A stretch of 64,000 nt of DNA, taken from assembly GCA_965207345.1 (NCBI GenBank), contig OZ242280.1, positions 1,364,001 to 1,428,000 of the forward strand. Reading direction: 5' to 3'. Below are positions 1 through 8,554 of the stretch, in pieces. Source of the stretch: G965207345 sp965207345 (GTDB taxonomy: Bacteria > Pseudomonadota > Gammaproteobacteria > PS1 > Pseudothioglobaceae). The notes beneath the pieces are model-generated. The model did not search any database. It worked only from the letters and a program-made list of their open reading frames with translations, and was not told where the DNA came from. Position numbers and translations under genes: made by a program. Position 1 is the stretch's first letter. The number at the start of each line of letters is the position of its first letter.

Positions 1-2
1 AC

Positions 3-563
3 CACCCGCGCGAAAAACATGAGCATTTTGAGCTTGTTTTTAAAAGCACTAACTGTTTGCGCTTAAAAGATGTGCGACGCTTCGGTGCTGTGCTTTGGTG
101 TAATTTACACACACCACATCCATCCCTTTTAAACTTGGGTGTTGAACCTTTGAGTGAAAATTTTAATACACAGTATTTATATAATATTACGCGCCTCAAA
201 AAGCGTGCGATTAAATTACTCATTACAGATAGTCATCTTATTGCAGGAATTGGCAATATTTATGCATTAGAATCTTTATTTATGGCAAAAATTTCACCGC
301 TTATCTCTAGCTATAAACTTTGTAAAAAAGACTGTGCTAAACTTATTTTAGCGATTAAAACTGTTTTAAAAAATGCGATTAAACAAGGTGGTACAACGCT
401 TAGGGATTTTCATAATATAGATAAAAAAGCAGGTGATTTTGCTAAAAGCCTAAAAGTTTATGCGCGTGCAAATAAACGCTGTATGCTTTGTTATGATATA
501 ATTAAACGCGTAAAACAGGCGAATCGTTCTAGTTATTATTGCCCGAGTTGTCAAAAGGAATGA
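3..563 (+). CDS. mutM: Formamidopyrimidine-DNA glycosylase, C-terminal part (cut by window edge)
   Basis: This bifunctional DNA glycosylase/AP lyase removes 8-oxoguanine and other oxidised purines. The frame is open from base 3, so the catalytic N-terminus lies outside the window. Visible are the DVRRFG segment typical of the Fpg core, the helix-two-turn-helix part with the GIGNIYA motif, and a C-terminal zinc finger (CMLC and CPSC, 20 residues apart) ending the protein. The TTG at 57 is an internal leucine codon, not a start, because homology continues upstream of it. An S24-like gene follows after 32 bases. The identification is secure. Confidence 0.95.
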   Translation, partial: HPREKHEHFELVFKSTNCLRLKDVRRFGAVLWCNLHTPHPSLLNLGVEPLSENFNTQYLYNITRLKKRAIKLLITDSHLIAGIGNIYALESLFMAKISPLISSYKLCKKDCAKLILAIKTVLKNAIKQGGTTLRDFHNIDKKAGDFAKSLKVYARANKRCMLCYDIIKRVKQANRSSYYCPSCQKE

Positions 564-595
564 AAGGGAGAGAGGGCACTTGATGCGAATAGAAA

Positions 596-988
596 ATGGA
601 TACAGAAAACCCTAAAGAGCTTTTTAAAAGTACTTGCTCCACAAACTCTGAACCTTATGCTTTGCAAAATTTAGGTGATATAATGACGCCTGAGTTTAGT
701 GAAAATACTATTATTATTATTGACCCAGGAATGCAAATTCATAACTTTGCTTATGCAGTTATTGAATATCAAGACGAGCTTTATTTCCGCCAATACATAA
801 AACGTGGTGCGCGTAAATTTATGGTGGCACTAAATACTAGCTACGATGAAATTGAACTGAAAGAAAATTTTACTGTGCGCGGCTGTGTAGTCCAACAAAA
901 ACAAAAAAAACAAAAACCGCGCCATTACTATCATCTCAATCAAAAGACGACACAGTTAGACTTTAGCCAAACAGGAAAGGAAAAATAA
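596..988 (+). CDS. S24/LexA-like protein without recognisable catalytic dyad
   Basis: A 130-residue protein whose middle part follows the fold pattern of the S24 (LexA/UmuD/phage repressor) peptidase domain: GDIMTPEF, then IIIIDP, then a YFRQY strand, then LNTSYDEIEL and a final RGCVVQ strand. In active S24 proteins the first motif is normally GDSM with the nucleophile Ser and a later strand carries the catalytic Lys. Here the Ser position is Ile and no Lys stands in the expected strand, so it is probably inactive as an autoprotease. There is no helix-turn-helix in front. The purine-rich stretch at 565-575 is far from this ATG, so the start is uncertain. It converges with pgeF, four bases away. 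Confidence 0.6.
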   Translation: MDTENPKELFKSTCSTNSEPYALQNLGDIMTPEFSENTIIIIDPGMQIHNFAYAVIEYQDELYFRQYIKRGARKFMVALNTSYDEIELKENFTVRGCVVQQKQKKQKPRHYYHLNQKTTQLDFSQTGKEK

Positions 989-992
989 TTTT

Positions 993-1733
993 TTAATTTA
1001 GCCAAATTAAACTTGCCATCCGTCCAGAATACTTACCCTGCCTACGATAAGAAAAATAACGCTCTTTTTCTCCAAAAGTGCATGCACCACCACCGCTGAT
1101 ATTTGCAATAGCACAATCATTTAAAATAAAGCGTGCAAGTTGATATAAATCTAGATGATAAATTCTATCATTTGCGCTATTTTTTTGTGTGTCATTCATC
1201 ACAAAAAAACGACGAAAATGTGCATTTTTCTGCAAAAATTGTAAGTATAAATTTTCATTAAGCGTGAGCGCACTTTGACTAATACTAGCACCTAAATGTG
1301 CACGCAATTTTGTTTTAGGTGTAATGAGTTTTTCTGTAGTATTTTCAATCACACCAGCAAGCAGGCTTTTATAGCCTGCGTGTATAATTGCCACCTCATC
1401 ACCCTTTTCGCTACTTAGAAAAATAGGCAGACAGTCAGCACTTAAAATCGCACAAATTACACCTTTTTTGCGCGTAAAACTTGCATCTGCAAGAGTATTT
1501 ACACACGCATTATCAGCGAGTACGCAACAATTTTTATGCGTTTGCACCAACCATTTTGGCTCAGCCGGTAAGTGAAATTTTTCTCTAAGCAACTTACGGT
1601 TGTGTTTCACAAAATGTGCATTATCACCCACATGTGTAGCAAGATTAAAATTTGCATAACCTTTTTTACTTACGCCGCCCAAAGTATATCTTGGCGTAGT
1701 CAAAAAACAAACATTTTTTGAAAATATTGACAT
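993..1733 (-). CDS. pgeF: Peptidoglycan editing factor / YfiH multicopper-like (laccase domain) protein
   Basis: YfiH/PgeF proteins bind a metal and are implicated in removing misincorporated residues from peptidoglycan precursors; older names are laccase or polyphenol oxidase. The 246-residue length is usual. Diagnostic pieces are GDNAHFVKHNR, the Cys motif ILSADCLPIF and the metal-binding HAGYKSLLAGV, followed by a C-terminal YFSYRRQGKYSGRMASLIWL typical of the family. It follows rluD three bases after its stop, so the two form an operon, as rluD-yfiH does in many gammaproteobacteria. Confidence 0.9.
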   Translation of the reverse strand: MSIFSKNVCFLTTPRYTLGGVSKKGYANFNLATHVGDNAHFVKHNRKLLREKFHLPAEPKWLVQTHKNCCVLADNACVNTLADASFTRKKGVICAILSADCLPIFLSSEKGDEVAIIHAGYKSLLAGVIENTTEKLITPKTKLRAHLGASISQSALTLNENLYLQFLQKNAHFRRFFVMNDTQKNSANDRIYHLDLYQLARFILNDCAIANISGGGACTFGEKERYFSYRRQGKYSGRMASLIWLN

Positions 1734-1736
1734 TTT

Positions 1737-2690
1737 TTATTTTTGTATTTTTTCATTTGTTTTTAACATTTCTAATAATAGCGTCATATCTTTTGGCATC
1801 TGCGCGTGCCAAAACATTTTTTTGTGACTACAAGGATGTATCAATGCTAATGAATTTGCGTGCAAAGCAGGACGGCTAAATTTTTTGAGTGCTAGACCTA
1901 AAGATGGATTAATATTTTTAGCAGGACGTGGACGATGTGTATATAGTTTATCACCAACTAGAGGATGTCCAAGATAAGAAAAATGTACTCTAATTTGATG
2001 CGTGCGTCCTGTCTCTAAAGTAACATCAAGCTCAGTATGATTTTTAAAACGCATAGCTACTTGATAATGCGTGCGTGCATACTTACCGCCTGGGCAAACT
2101 GCTTGTCTTAGTCTATTTTTCCTATCTCTAGCAATTGGCTTGTCAACCACGCCTCCTGCAATAATATTACCAGCTACAATTGCCTTATAACTTCTATGGA
2201 CCGTATGCTTTGCTAGGGCGGTAACTAGTTTTTTTTGTGCTTGTAAACTGCGAGCAACGACAAGCAAGCCCGATGTGCCTTTGTCCAAACGGTGCACAAT
2301 GCCTGCTCTATCTAGTTTAAAAAGCCTAGAATCATAATACAGTAGCCCGTTAGCAAGCGTGCTGCATTGATTGCCTGCACCCGGATGGACTATAAGCCCT
2401 GCGGGTTTGTTAATGATGATAATATCATCATCTTCATAAACAACATCCAAAGCAATATCTTCTGCCTGCCAATGTTGTTTTTTATTGTGCTCAACGCTCA
2501 GATCAACTAGTACTTCACTTTTTATTTTATCTTTCGCCTTAATAGCACTCTCTCCAATAAATGCATATCCTAGCCGAAGAAATTTACTAATTTTCATACG
2601 CGAATAATCGGGCATGAGTTCAGCAAGTGCAAAATCAAAACGTCTGCCAATATAATATTTTGGAATAAAAATTTGATGTTTAATCAACAA
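1737..2690 (-). CDS. rluD: 23S rRNA pseudouridine(1911/1915/1917) synthase
   Basis: RluD isomerises three uridines in helix 69 of 23S rRNA. The 317-residue protein has an N-terminal S4 RNA-binding domain (about residues 17-75), the domain-opening IINKPAGLIVHPG, and the catalytic HRLDKGTSGLLVVA with the active-site Asp, followed by LETGRTHQIRVH. The choice of RluD over RluC/RluA rests on length and on the downstream pgeF neighbour. Upstream lies a short hypothetical gene rather than the usual divergent bamD. Confidence 0.92.
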   Translation of the reverse strand: MLIKHQIFIPKYYIGRRFDFALAELMPDYSRMKISKFLRLGYAFIGESAIKAKDKIKSEVLVDLSVEHNKKQHWQAEDIALDVVYEDDDIIIINKPAGLIVHPGAGNQCSTLANGLLYYDSRLFKLDRAGIVHRLDKGTSGLLVVARSLQAQKKLVTALAKHTVHRSYKAIVAGNIIAGGVVDKPIARDRKNRLRQAVCPGGKYARTHYQVAMRFKNHTELDVTLETGRTHQIRVHFSYLGHPLVGDKLYTHRPRPAKNINPSLGLALKKFSRPALHANSLALIHPCSHKKMFWHAQMPKDMTLLLEMLKTNEKIQK

Positions 2691-2732
2691 AATTAATACT
2701 CAAAAAGTAATTTTATTTTCACAAAAAGTTAT

Positions 2733-3200
2733 TTAATCTACACTAATTGCAACAATAAAACCTTTTACAACCAGCATAGCTTTTTCAATAAGTTTTTTAT
2801 CACCCGCTTTATCATAAAGATTATCTAGCGGTTTTTTATCAGTAGACAAAATACGCACTTTAAAATGATTGTCAAAAGCAAAATTTATAAAATAAAAACC
2901 TTTCATTTTTTTGCGTGTTGAATGGATAGCTTTAAAATCTGTTTCCCAAGCAAGCTCAGCGCTATAACCATTTTTATTTTTTTTAAGACGAATAAGCGTG
3001 TCACCAAAGTGAAAAATAATTTTTTCTGCTGGACACTTGTCTGCACTACTGTAAGCAAGCTCACCGCTTGCCAGGGCACTTGCAATTTTTTGAAGTTGTG
3101 CGTTATTTAGATAAATATATTTACTATCTAGCCATTCGTCTAAATTAGCATTTGGATAATTTAGCCTGGTAAATTCCACTAGCCTTTTTAATACACTCAC
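2733..3200 (-). CDS. Hypothetical protein, 155 residues
   Basis: I do not recognise this family. The product is soluble-looking and basic, with no signal peptide or membrane span. The middle contains a Lys-rich, beta-strand-like stretch (FHFGDTLIRLKKNKNG), and the end is hydrophobic (MLVVKGFIVAISVD). The frame is intact and codon use resembles its neighbours, so it is likely a real gene. It lies between rluD and a YqfO-like gene on the same strand and may be co-transcribed with rluD (gap 42 bases). Overlapping frames on both strands are shadows. Confidence 0.6.
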   Translation of the reverse strand: MSVLKRLVEFTRLNYPNANLDEWLDSKYIYLNNAQLQKIASALASGELAYSSADKCPAEKIIFHFGDTLIRLKKNKNGYSAELAWETDFKAIHSTRKKMKGFYFINFAFDNHFKVRILSTDKKPLDNLYDKAGDKKLIEKAMLVVKGFIVAISVD

Positions 3201-3230
3201 TCTGCTCGCCTTGGTTAAAAATCAGCGCAA

Positions 3231-3545
3231 TTATATCTCAAATAAAGCTATAACGCCATAGGCAACTACTTCGTAGGGGTGTGCTTTTTTCATAGCAACA
3301 ACAGTAGCACTGAGGTGAGCTTTATCACAAAGCACCTCTAATTTGTATTCACTAACATGCGTTAATTTAGAAATTTTACCTAAACTAGGATTTGCTCCAG
3401 CAAGCGGTTTAAATTGCCCAGTGCCTTTTGTTTGCCAAGCACAAGATTCGTAATTACCCAGACGACCTGCACCTGCATTAAACATTTCTTTTTTCACCGC
3501 ATCTAAACTATCTTTAGGTACATAAACACTAATTTGATACATCAT
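3231..3545 (-). CDS. YqfO/NIF3-like domain protein
   Basis: A 104-residue stand-alone version of the domain that sits inside NIF3/YqfO proteins (PII-like fold). It starts with the strand YQISVYVPKDSLDAVKKEMF and has the conserved GAGRLGNYESCAWQTKGTGQF segment, then the HPYEVVAYGVIAL end that marks this family. The function is unknown; the fold suggests a small-ligand or metal-binding trimer. Length is normal for the short bacterial form. It is the first gene of a leftward run (yqfO-like, hypothetical, rluD, pgeF). Confidence 0.85.
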   Translation of the reverse strand: MMYQISVYVPKDSLDAVKKEMFNAGAGRLGNYESCAWQTKGTGQFKPLAGANPSLGKISKLTHVSEYKLEVLCDKAHLSATVVAMKKAHPYEVVAYGVIALFEI

Positions 3546-3669
3546 CTTAATTTTTAAGAATTTTTATTAACTATTTATTATATTCTTAATATAGCGCTTG
3601 CTTGTGCTTAAAATAACACAACAATCCGATGACATATCATTATAGCGCATTAAAAATATTTAAAATGGT

Positions 3670-4224
3670 ATGATGTGTTTTTTAATCTTTGAAAAGATAA
3701 AATTGAGCAGCGCTAAAGGAGAGATAATTTATTTTGCAGGTGGCTGTTTTTGGTGCACAGAAGCTGTGTTTTGCCACATAGATGGTGTTATTTCTGTCAC
3801 CTCAGGTTATGCTAATGGCAAAACAAAAAACCCAACTTACCAAGCGGTTTGCACTGGTGAAACCGGGTATGCTGAAGCAGTCAAAATTGAATTTAATTCT
3901 GAAATTATTGCTCTTAATCAATTATTTGAAATTTTTTTTACAACACATGACCCGACACTCCTTAATCGTCAAGGTGGTGATATTGGCACACAATATAGGA
4001 GTGGTGTTTTTTGTGTAAACAGCCAGCAAAAAAAATGCGCTCTTAGTTATATTAAAACACTTGAAAAACGCGCATCTATTAAAACGGAGATAGCATTATT
4101 GACAACATTTTATCCCGCTGAGAGCTATCATCAAAATTATTTTAATAATAATAAAAATAATCCTTATTGCCAAATGGTGATTGTGCCAAAATTAAATCGT
4201 ATTTTAAAAAAAAATTATGAATGA
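3670..4224 (+). CDS. msrA: Peptide-methionine (S)-S-oxide reductase
   Basis: MsrA reduces methionine-S-sulfoxide in oxidised proteins. The catalytic motif AGGCFWCTEAVF contains the nucleophilic Cys. SGYANGKTKNPTYQAVCTGETGYAEAVKIEF, shown here only by its pieces SGYANG and TGETGYAEAV, and DPTLLNRQGGDIGTQYRS are family hallmarks. The 184-residue length is usual. ATG triplets at 3670 and 3673 both fit, and the first ten residues are not conserved. The 3' end overlaps the following ThiF-family gene by eight bases, indicating translational coupling. Confidence 0.95.
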   Translation: MMCFLIFEKIKLSSAKGEIIYFAGGCFWCTEAVFCHIDGVISVTSGYANGKTKNPTYQAVCTGETGYAEAVKIEFNSEIIALNQLFEIFFTTHDPTLLNRQGGDIGTQYRSGVFCVNSQQKKCALSYIKTLEKRASIKTEIALLTTFYPAESYHQNYFNNNKNNPYCQMVIVPKLNRILKKNYE

Positions 4225-4963
4225 TAAACAGTTACTGCGCTATAGCGCGCACATTCTTTTACCGCAAATAGGGATTGAAGGCGTTGAATACTTAAAAAAT
4301 ATGCGTGTTTTATTATTTGGTATTGGTGGTTTAGGCGCAGTATCTGCTTTATATTTAGCAGGCTCTGGTGTGGGTGAATTAATTTTGGTTGATTTTGACC
4401 TTGTTGAGCTTTCTAATTTACAGCGTCAAATTATTTATAACGAATCAGATATTGGTCGCCCTAAAGTTGAAGCTGCACGGGAAAAACTAAACGCATTTAA
4501 TCCAACCATTAAAGTTACAACTATTTCTCAAAAACTTAAGATGACGGAGTTGCTCAAATTAGTTTCTAATGCAGATATAGTCTTAGATGGCACTGATAAT
4601 TTTAAAAGTCGTTTTATAATAAATAAGGCTTGTGTTAGCAAACAAGTGCCATTGGTTTCAGCTGCTGTAATTGGTTTTGAAGGGCAGTTATCTGTATTTT
4701 GCGGCTATAAAAAAAATAAACCCTGCTATCGCTGCCTTTATGAAGATGGTTTGCCTGATGATAATATTTGTGCAAACCGTGGCGTGCTTTCAAGCGTTGC
4801 TGGTTTGTTAGGCATGATGCAAGTAACACAAACCTTAAAATTCTTATTGAACTTAGGCACAAAATTGGAAGGTGAATTATTATTATTAGACGCACTAAAT
4901 TTACAGATGAGAAAAGTGCATATTCCCAAAGATAAGTCTTGCCCTATATGTAAGGTAGTTTAG
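4217..4963 (+). CDS. ThiF/MoeB/HesA-family ubiquitin-like protein adenylyltransferase
   Basis: This E1-like enzyme adenylates the C-terminus of a sulfur-carrier protein such as ThiS or MoaD. Visible are the nucleotide-binding GIGGLGAVSALYLAGSGVG, the DFDLVELSNLQRQI motif with the essential Asp and Arg/Gln residues, DGTDNFKSRFIIN, and two Cys pairs for structural zinc (CYRC near residue 170 and CPIC at the end). The 248-residue length matches MoeB/ThiF without a rhodanese domain. I cannot choose between thiF and moeB because no thi or moa gene is adjacent. It overlaps msrA by eight bases. Confidence 0.88.
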   Translation: MNDKQLLRYSAHILLPQIGIEGVEYLKNMRVLLFGIGGLGAVSALYLAGSGVGELILVDFDLVELSNLQRQIIYNESDIGRPKVEAAREKLNAFNPTIKVTTISQKLKMTELLKLVSNADIVLDGTDNFKSRFIINKACVSKQVPLVSAAVIGFEGQLSVFCGYKKNKPCYRCLYEDGLPDDNICANRGVLSSVAGLLGMMQVTQTLKFLLNLGTKLEGELLLLDALNLQMRKVHIPKDKSCPICKVV

Positions 4964-4974
4964 CACATACTCAT

Positions 4975-5205
4975 TTAGCAATGATGGGCTAATAAATCTT
5001 TTTTCAAGTTCTGATAAGACACCTCGCCTTTTAGTAGCTTTACAATTTCCAGCGAAAAGCACATCGCAGTGCCTGCCCTTGTGCCGTTATAATTATTATT
5101 ATCAATTACTATTTGTGTGTTTTTGTCATAACCGCTTATATCAATAATACTGATAGCTTCAATTTTTCAAAACCATCTGCTAGTGTTACTATTAGCTGTC
5201 CCCAT
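4975..5205 (-). pseudogene. Broken DJ-1/PfpI (YajL-like) gene
   Basis: Read leftwards, an AAGGAG ribosome binding site precedes ATG at 5205. A shifted frame gives QLIVTLADGFEKIEA, and the next frame gives KIEAISIIDISGY, matching the N-terminal LADGFEEIEA signature of DJ-1/PfpI proteins. The frame then runs straight into YNGTRAGTAMCFSLEIVKLL, matching the C-terminal GPGTA..FAL.IV..L signature. About 100 central residues, including the nucleophile-elbow Cys, are therefore missing, and there are frameshifts near the 5' end (one in an A-run). The gene is dead by internal deletion. Family assignment is by eye. Confidence 0.7.
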
Positions 5206-5286
5206 CCTGCACTCCTTTTAATTTTTATTTCTTATAATAATTTAATGTTAAAATAAACCGTTATTCTATCATCACACACAGCTGTC

Positions 5287-6546
5287 ATGTTTGATAAGTC
5301 TTTAGACCTATCCAAAGTGGATCCTGATATTGCAAACGCTATTGCCTTAGAAAGCGTGCGCCAAGAGACGCACCTTGAACTTATTGCCTCTGAAAATTAT
5401 ACCTCACCACAAGTGATGTTAGCACAAGGCTCTAAGCTCACCAACAAATACGCAGAAGGCTATCCGGGTAAACGTTATTATGGAGGCTGCGAATGTGTGG
5501 ATATTGTCGAGCAAATTGCTATTGATAGAGCAAAAAAATTATTTGGTGCTGATTACGCAAATGTGCAGCCGCATTCAGGTTCGCAAGCAAATGCTGCAGT
5601 TTTTTTAGCACTGCTTTCACCAAATGATACCATACTCGGTATGAGCTTAGCACATGGCGGGCACCTAACACATGGGGCAAAACCTTCTTTTTCGGGTAGA
5701 ACTTATAATGCGATACAATATGGGCTAGATACTAAATATGGTGAAATTGATTATGACTCGGTTTTAGATTTAGCAAAAAAACACAAGCCAAAAATGATCA
5801 TCGCCGGTTTTTCTGCCTATTCACGCAAAGTTGATTGGCTAAAATTTAGAGAAATTGCTGATAGTGTTCACGCTTATTTACTCGTGGATATGGCGCATGT
5901 TGCAGGGCTTGTAGCAACTGGTGATTACCCTTCCCCGGTTGCAATTGCTGATGTAACTACTACTACTACGCATAAAACACTCAGAGGCCCTAGAGGGGGC
6001 ATTATTTTAGCAAGAGCAAATCCTGAAATTGAAAAAAAATTACAATCTGCTATTTTTCCAGGCATACAAGGCGGGCCGCTGATGCACGTAATTGCAGCAA
6101 AGGCAATAGCGCTTAAAGAAGCAATGCATAATGATTATCGCATCTATCAAAAACAGGTTAAAAAAAATGCACAAACTATGGCAGATACTTTTTTAAAACG
6201 TGGTTTTGATGTGGTTTCAGGTGGCACTGATAATCATTTGTTTCTAGTAAGTTTTATTCGTCAAAAGTTGACAGGTAGAGCGGTAGATAAAGCGCTTGGG
6301 CATGCACATATTACTGTTAATATGAATGCGGTGCCTAACGATCCAGAATCACCCTTTATAACCAGTGGTATCCGTGTTGGCACACCAGCAATTACCACGC
6401 GTGGCTTTGGCGAAGCTGAGTGCGAGGCTTTGGCAAATATGATGTGTGATATTTGCGATGATTTAGAAAATGAAACGACTATAACGCGCGTCAAAGCAGA
6501 AGTGGCAAAATTATGTGTAAAATATCCAGTGTATAATAACAGCTGA
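5287..6546 (+). CDS. glyA: Serine hydroxymethyltransferase
   Basis: GlyA converts serine and tetrahydrofolate to glycine and methylene-THF, supplying one-carbon units. The 419-residue protein has the PLP-binding TTTTHKTLRGPRGG with the Schiff-base Lys, the N-terminal ELIASENYTS, and the GYPGKRYYGGC substrate/THF region. It is complete. The 80 bases upstream are AT-rich and could hold a promoter. I see no glycine riboswitch there. A tRNA-Pro gene follows. Confidence 0.98.
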   Translation: MFDKSLDLSKVDPDIANAIALESVRQETHLELIASENYTSPQVMLAQGSKLTNKYAEGYPGKRYYGGCECVDIVEQIAIDRAKKLFGADYANVQPHSGSQANAAVFLALLSPNDTILGMSLAHGGHLTHGAKPSFSGRTYNAIQYGLDTKYGEIDYDSVLDLAKKHKPKMIIAGFSAYSRKVDWLKFREIADSVHAYLLVDMAHVAGLVATGDYPSPVAIADVTTTTTHKTLRGPRGGIILARANPEIEKKLQSAIFPGIQGGPLMHVIAAKAIALKEAMHNDYRIYQKQVKKNAQTMADTFLKRGFDVVSGGTDNHLFLVSFIRQKLTGRAVDKALGHAHITVNMNAVPNDPESPFITSGIRVGTPAITTRGFGEAECEALANMMCDICDDLENETTITRVKAEVAKLCVKYPVYNNS

Positions 6547-6635
6547 GAAAAATTAAAAAATTGTTTTACAAAACAATAAAAAAGCTTAGCAAATACTTCA
6601 AATTCATTGCAATATAATTTTGATACTTTATTATT

Positions 6636-6712
6636 CGGGATGTAGCGCAGTCTGGTAGCGCACTTGACTGGGGGTCAAGTGGTCGCAAGTTCAAATCTTG
6701 TCATCCCGACCA
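6636..6712 (+). tRNA. tRNA-Pro (GGG)
   Basis: A 77-base cloverleaf with encoded CCA. The acceptor arms CGGGATG and CATCCCG pair, the D-arm is TAGCGCAGTCTGGTAGCGC, the anticodon stem CTTGA/TCAAG encloses a loop with anticodon GGG, and the T-loop is GTTCAAATC. The C1 start and GGG anticodon identify proline. Confidence 0.97.
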
Positions 6713-6838
6713 ATCTATTGTCAGCTTTTTAGTAAATACAATTCTCTACAAGCAAATCATTCTAATAACTAAATTTCCTTGCTATTACTTAATGTTTTTG
6801 ATTAAATGGTCGCTTGATAAATTTTTTGGAGATTTGGT

Positions 6839-7330
6839 ATGAATGCAAAAAAACAACTTACAGTTGGCGAGCGTGTACCTAACATGGCATTGGCAGTGAT
6901 GGGAGATGATGGCCCAACTACCATTTCAAGTGATGCAATTTTTAATGGTAAAAAAGTCGTATTATTTGCATTGCCTGGTGCATTTACACCGACTTGCTCT
7001 AATGCTCATTTGCCGGGCTATATCACGTATTACGATGCAATTAAAAACAAGGGTGTAGATACAATAGCCTGCCTTTCGGTTAATGATGCTTTTGTAATGG
7101 ATGCATGGGCTAAGCAAAGCAATGTAAAAAATATTTTAATGCTCGCTGATGGCAGCGGTAATTTTACCCGAGCTATGGGCTTAGAATGGAACCTAGTTGC
7201 AAATAATATGGGCATGCGCTCACACCGTTATGTAGTGGTAGTAGATGATGGCGTAATTAAACACCTACAAGTTGAAGTAGCTGGCGAGTTTGAGGTAAGT
7301 AGTGCTGAAAGGGTTTTACAATTACTCTAA
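6839..7330 (+). CDS. Peroxiredoxin, Prx5/PMP20 type
   Basis: A thiol peroxidase that reduces H2O2 and alkyl hydroperoxides. The peroxidatic Cys lies in PGAFTPTCSNAHLPGY, the hallmark of the Prx5 subfamily (AhpC/TSA-Redoxin fold). The 163-residue protein lacks the C-terminal glutaredoxin domain that some bacterial members carry, so it would depend on a separate glutaredoxin or thioredoxin. GGAGATTTGGT precedes the ATG at 6839. It converges with the deacetylase gene. Confidence 0.92.
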   Translation: MNAKKQLTVGERVPNMALAVMGDDGPTTISSDAIFNGKKVVLFALPGAFTPTCSNAHLPGYITYYDAIKNKGVDTIACLSVNDAFVMDAWAKQSNVKNILMLADGSGNFTRAMGLEWNLVANNMGMRSHRYVVVVDDGVIKHLQVEVAGEFEVSSAERVLQLL

Positions 7331-7358
7331 TTTAGAGCTTAGTATTTACCGAGTAGTT

Positions 7359-8300
7359 TTAATTACCGCTTAGTGTGCATACATGTGCGCACACTGATTT
7401 TGCTAGTGCATCTAAATCATAACCTCCTTCTAACACTGAAATGATGCGCCCAGCGCAACAATGCGTAGCCAGTTCCATCATCATTTGTGTCATCCAAATA
7501 AAACTTTGTGTGCTTAGATTGATGTTTGCAAGTGGATCGGCGTGGTGTGCATCAAAACCTGCAGAAAGTAAAATTGCATCAGGATGAAAATTTCGCACTG
7601 CTGGCACAATAATTTCATCAAATGCCTGTTTATAATGCATATCGCCACTGCCTGCACTCATCGGGCAATTTAAGGTTGCACCAACACCTGCACCAACACC
7701 AGTTTCACTAAGCGCGCCACTACCTGGATAATACGGGAATTGGTGTAAACTTATATAAAATACAGATGGGTCTTTTTCAAAAATATGTTGCGTGCCATTA
7801 CCATGATGCACGTCCCAATCTAAAATCAAAATACGCATAAGCTCATGCTTTTTTTGCAAGTAACGTGCTGCAATTGCAATACTATTAAATAAACAAAAAC
7901 CCATTGCCATATCAGCTTCAGCATGATGCCCTGGTGGACGTACAAGCGCAAAAGCGTTATCTACCTCCTTAGTCATGACTGCATCAGACAAAGACAACAA
8001 AGCACCAACTGCGTTTAGTGCAACCGAATACGATTCACGACAAACCATAACATCTGGAGTATCAATATGACGTGCACCACGAGCACACTCAACTTTAATT
8101 CGTTCAACGTAGTTAGCACCATGTACCTCGTTAATCCAATGTGCCTTCGCAGGAATAGATGAGTATTGAACTAAATTACTATACCAGCTATATTCACGGA
8201 GAGTTTTTTGCGTAAAATCCAAACGAGCACTACACTCAGGATGTCCCATGCCAGTGTTATGGGTAAGAAATATCGGGTCAGTTAATAAAGCGGTTGGCAT
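7359..8300 (-). CDS. Histone-deacetylase-family (AcuC/acetylpolyamine amidohydrolase-like) deacetylase
   Basis: A zinc-dependent amidohydrolase of the arginase/HDAC fold; bacterial members deacetylate small amides, polyamines or proteins. Family motifs are the N-terminal GHPECSARL, RPPGHHAEADMAMGFCLFN with the catalytic His pair, DWDVHHGNGTQ with two zinc ligands, and SAGFDAHHADPL with the third. At 313 residues it is a complete class II-like enzyme. The substrate cannot be told from sequence or neighbours. It stands alone between two convergent or divergent genes. Confidence 0.92.
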   Translation of the reverse strand: MPTALLTDPIFLTHNTGMGHPECSARLDFTQKTLREYSWYSNLVQYSSIPAKAHWINEVHGANYVERIKVECARGARHIDTPDVMVCRESYSVALNAVGALLSLSDAVMTKEVDNAFALVRPPGHHAEADMAMGFCLFNSIAIAARYLQKKHELMRILILDWDVHHGNGTQHIFEKDPSVFYISLHQFPYYPGSGALSETGVGAGVGATLNCPMSAGSGDMHYKQAFDEIIVPAVRNFHPDAILLSAGFDAHHADPLANINLSTQSFIWMTQMMMELATHCCAGRIISVLEGGYDLDALAKSVCAHVCTLSGN

Positions 8301-8538
8301 AGGTTTTGTGTGAATTTTAGGTTTAGTTTTACAGTGAAAAATTTGATTTTAGCACAAGTTTTACAAATTAATATATCTGCTCTGAATTACTTAAAAATAT
8401 TGGCATATTAATTGCCAGAATTTTCAAATATCACAAATAATAGCGCATTATGCTATCAAAAATTAGGCAAATTTTTATCATTGTTTCTATCAAAGAGAAT
8501 TAATATTTTTATCAGCAATGCTTTTGCATATTATTGGA

Positions 8539-8544
8539 TATAAT
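8539..8544 (+). promoter_or_regulatory. Probable -10 box of the 8.55-kb secreted protein gene
   Basis: A perfect TATAAT lies 11-16 bases before the ATG at 8555. It falls inside the longest possible reading frame (TTG at 8534), which argues that translation begins at 8555 or later. No good -35 hexamer is evident. Confidence 0.4.
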
Positions 8545-8554
8545 AGCAGGTGTA

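Noticed and set aside
57..563. mutM starting at TTG 57
   Set aside because: The frame is open and family-like from base 3, so the true start lies outside the window.
5206..5286. Possible glycine riboswitch before glyA
   Set aside because: Only about 80 AT-rich bases are available and no conserved aptamer cores or paired helices are visible.
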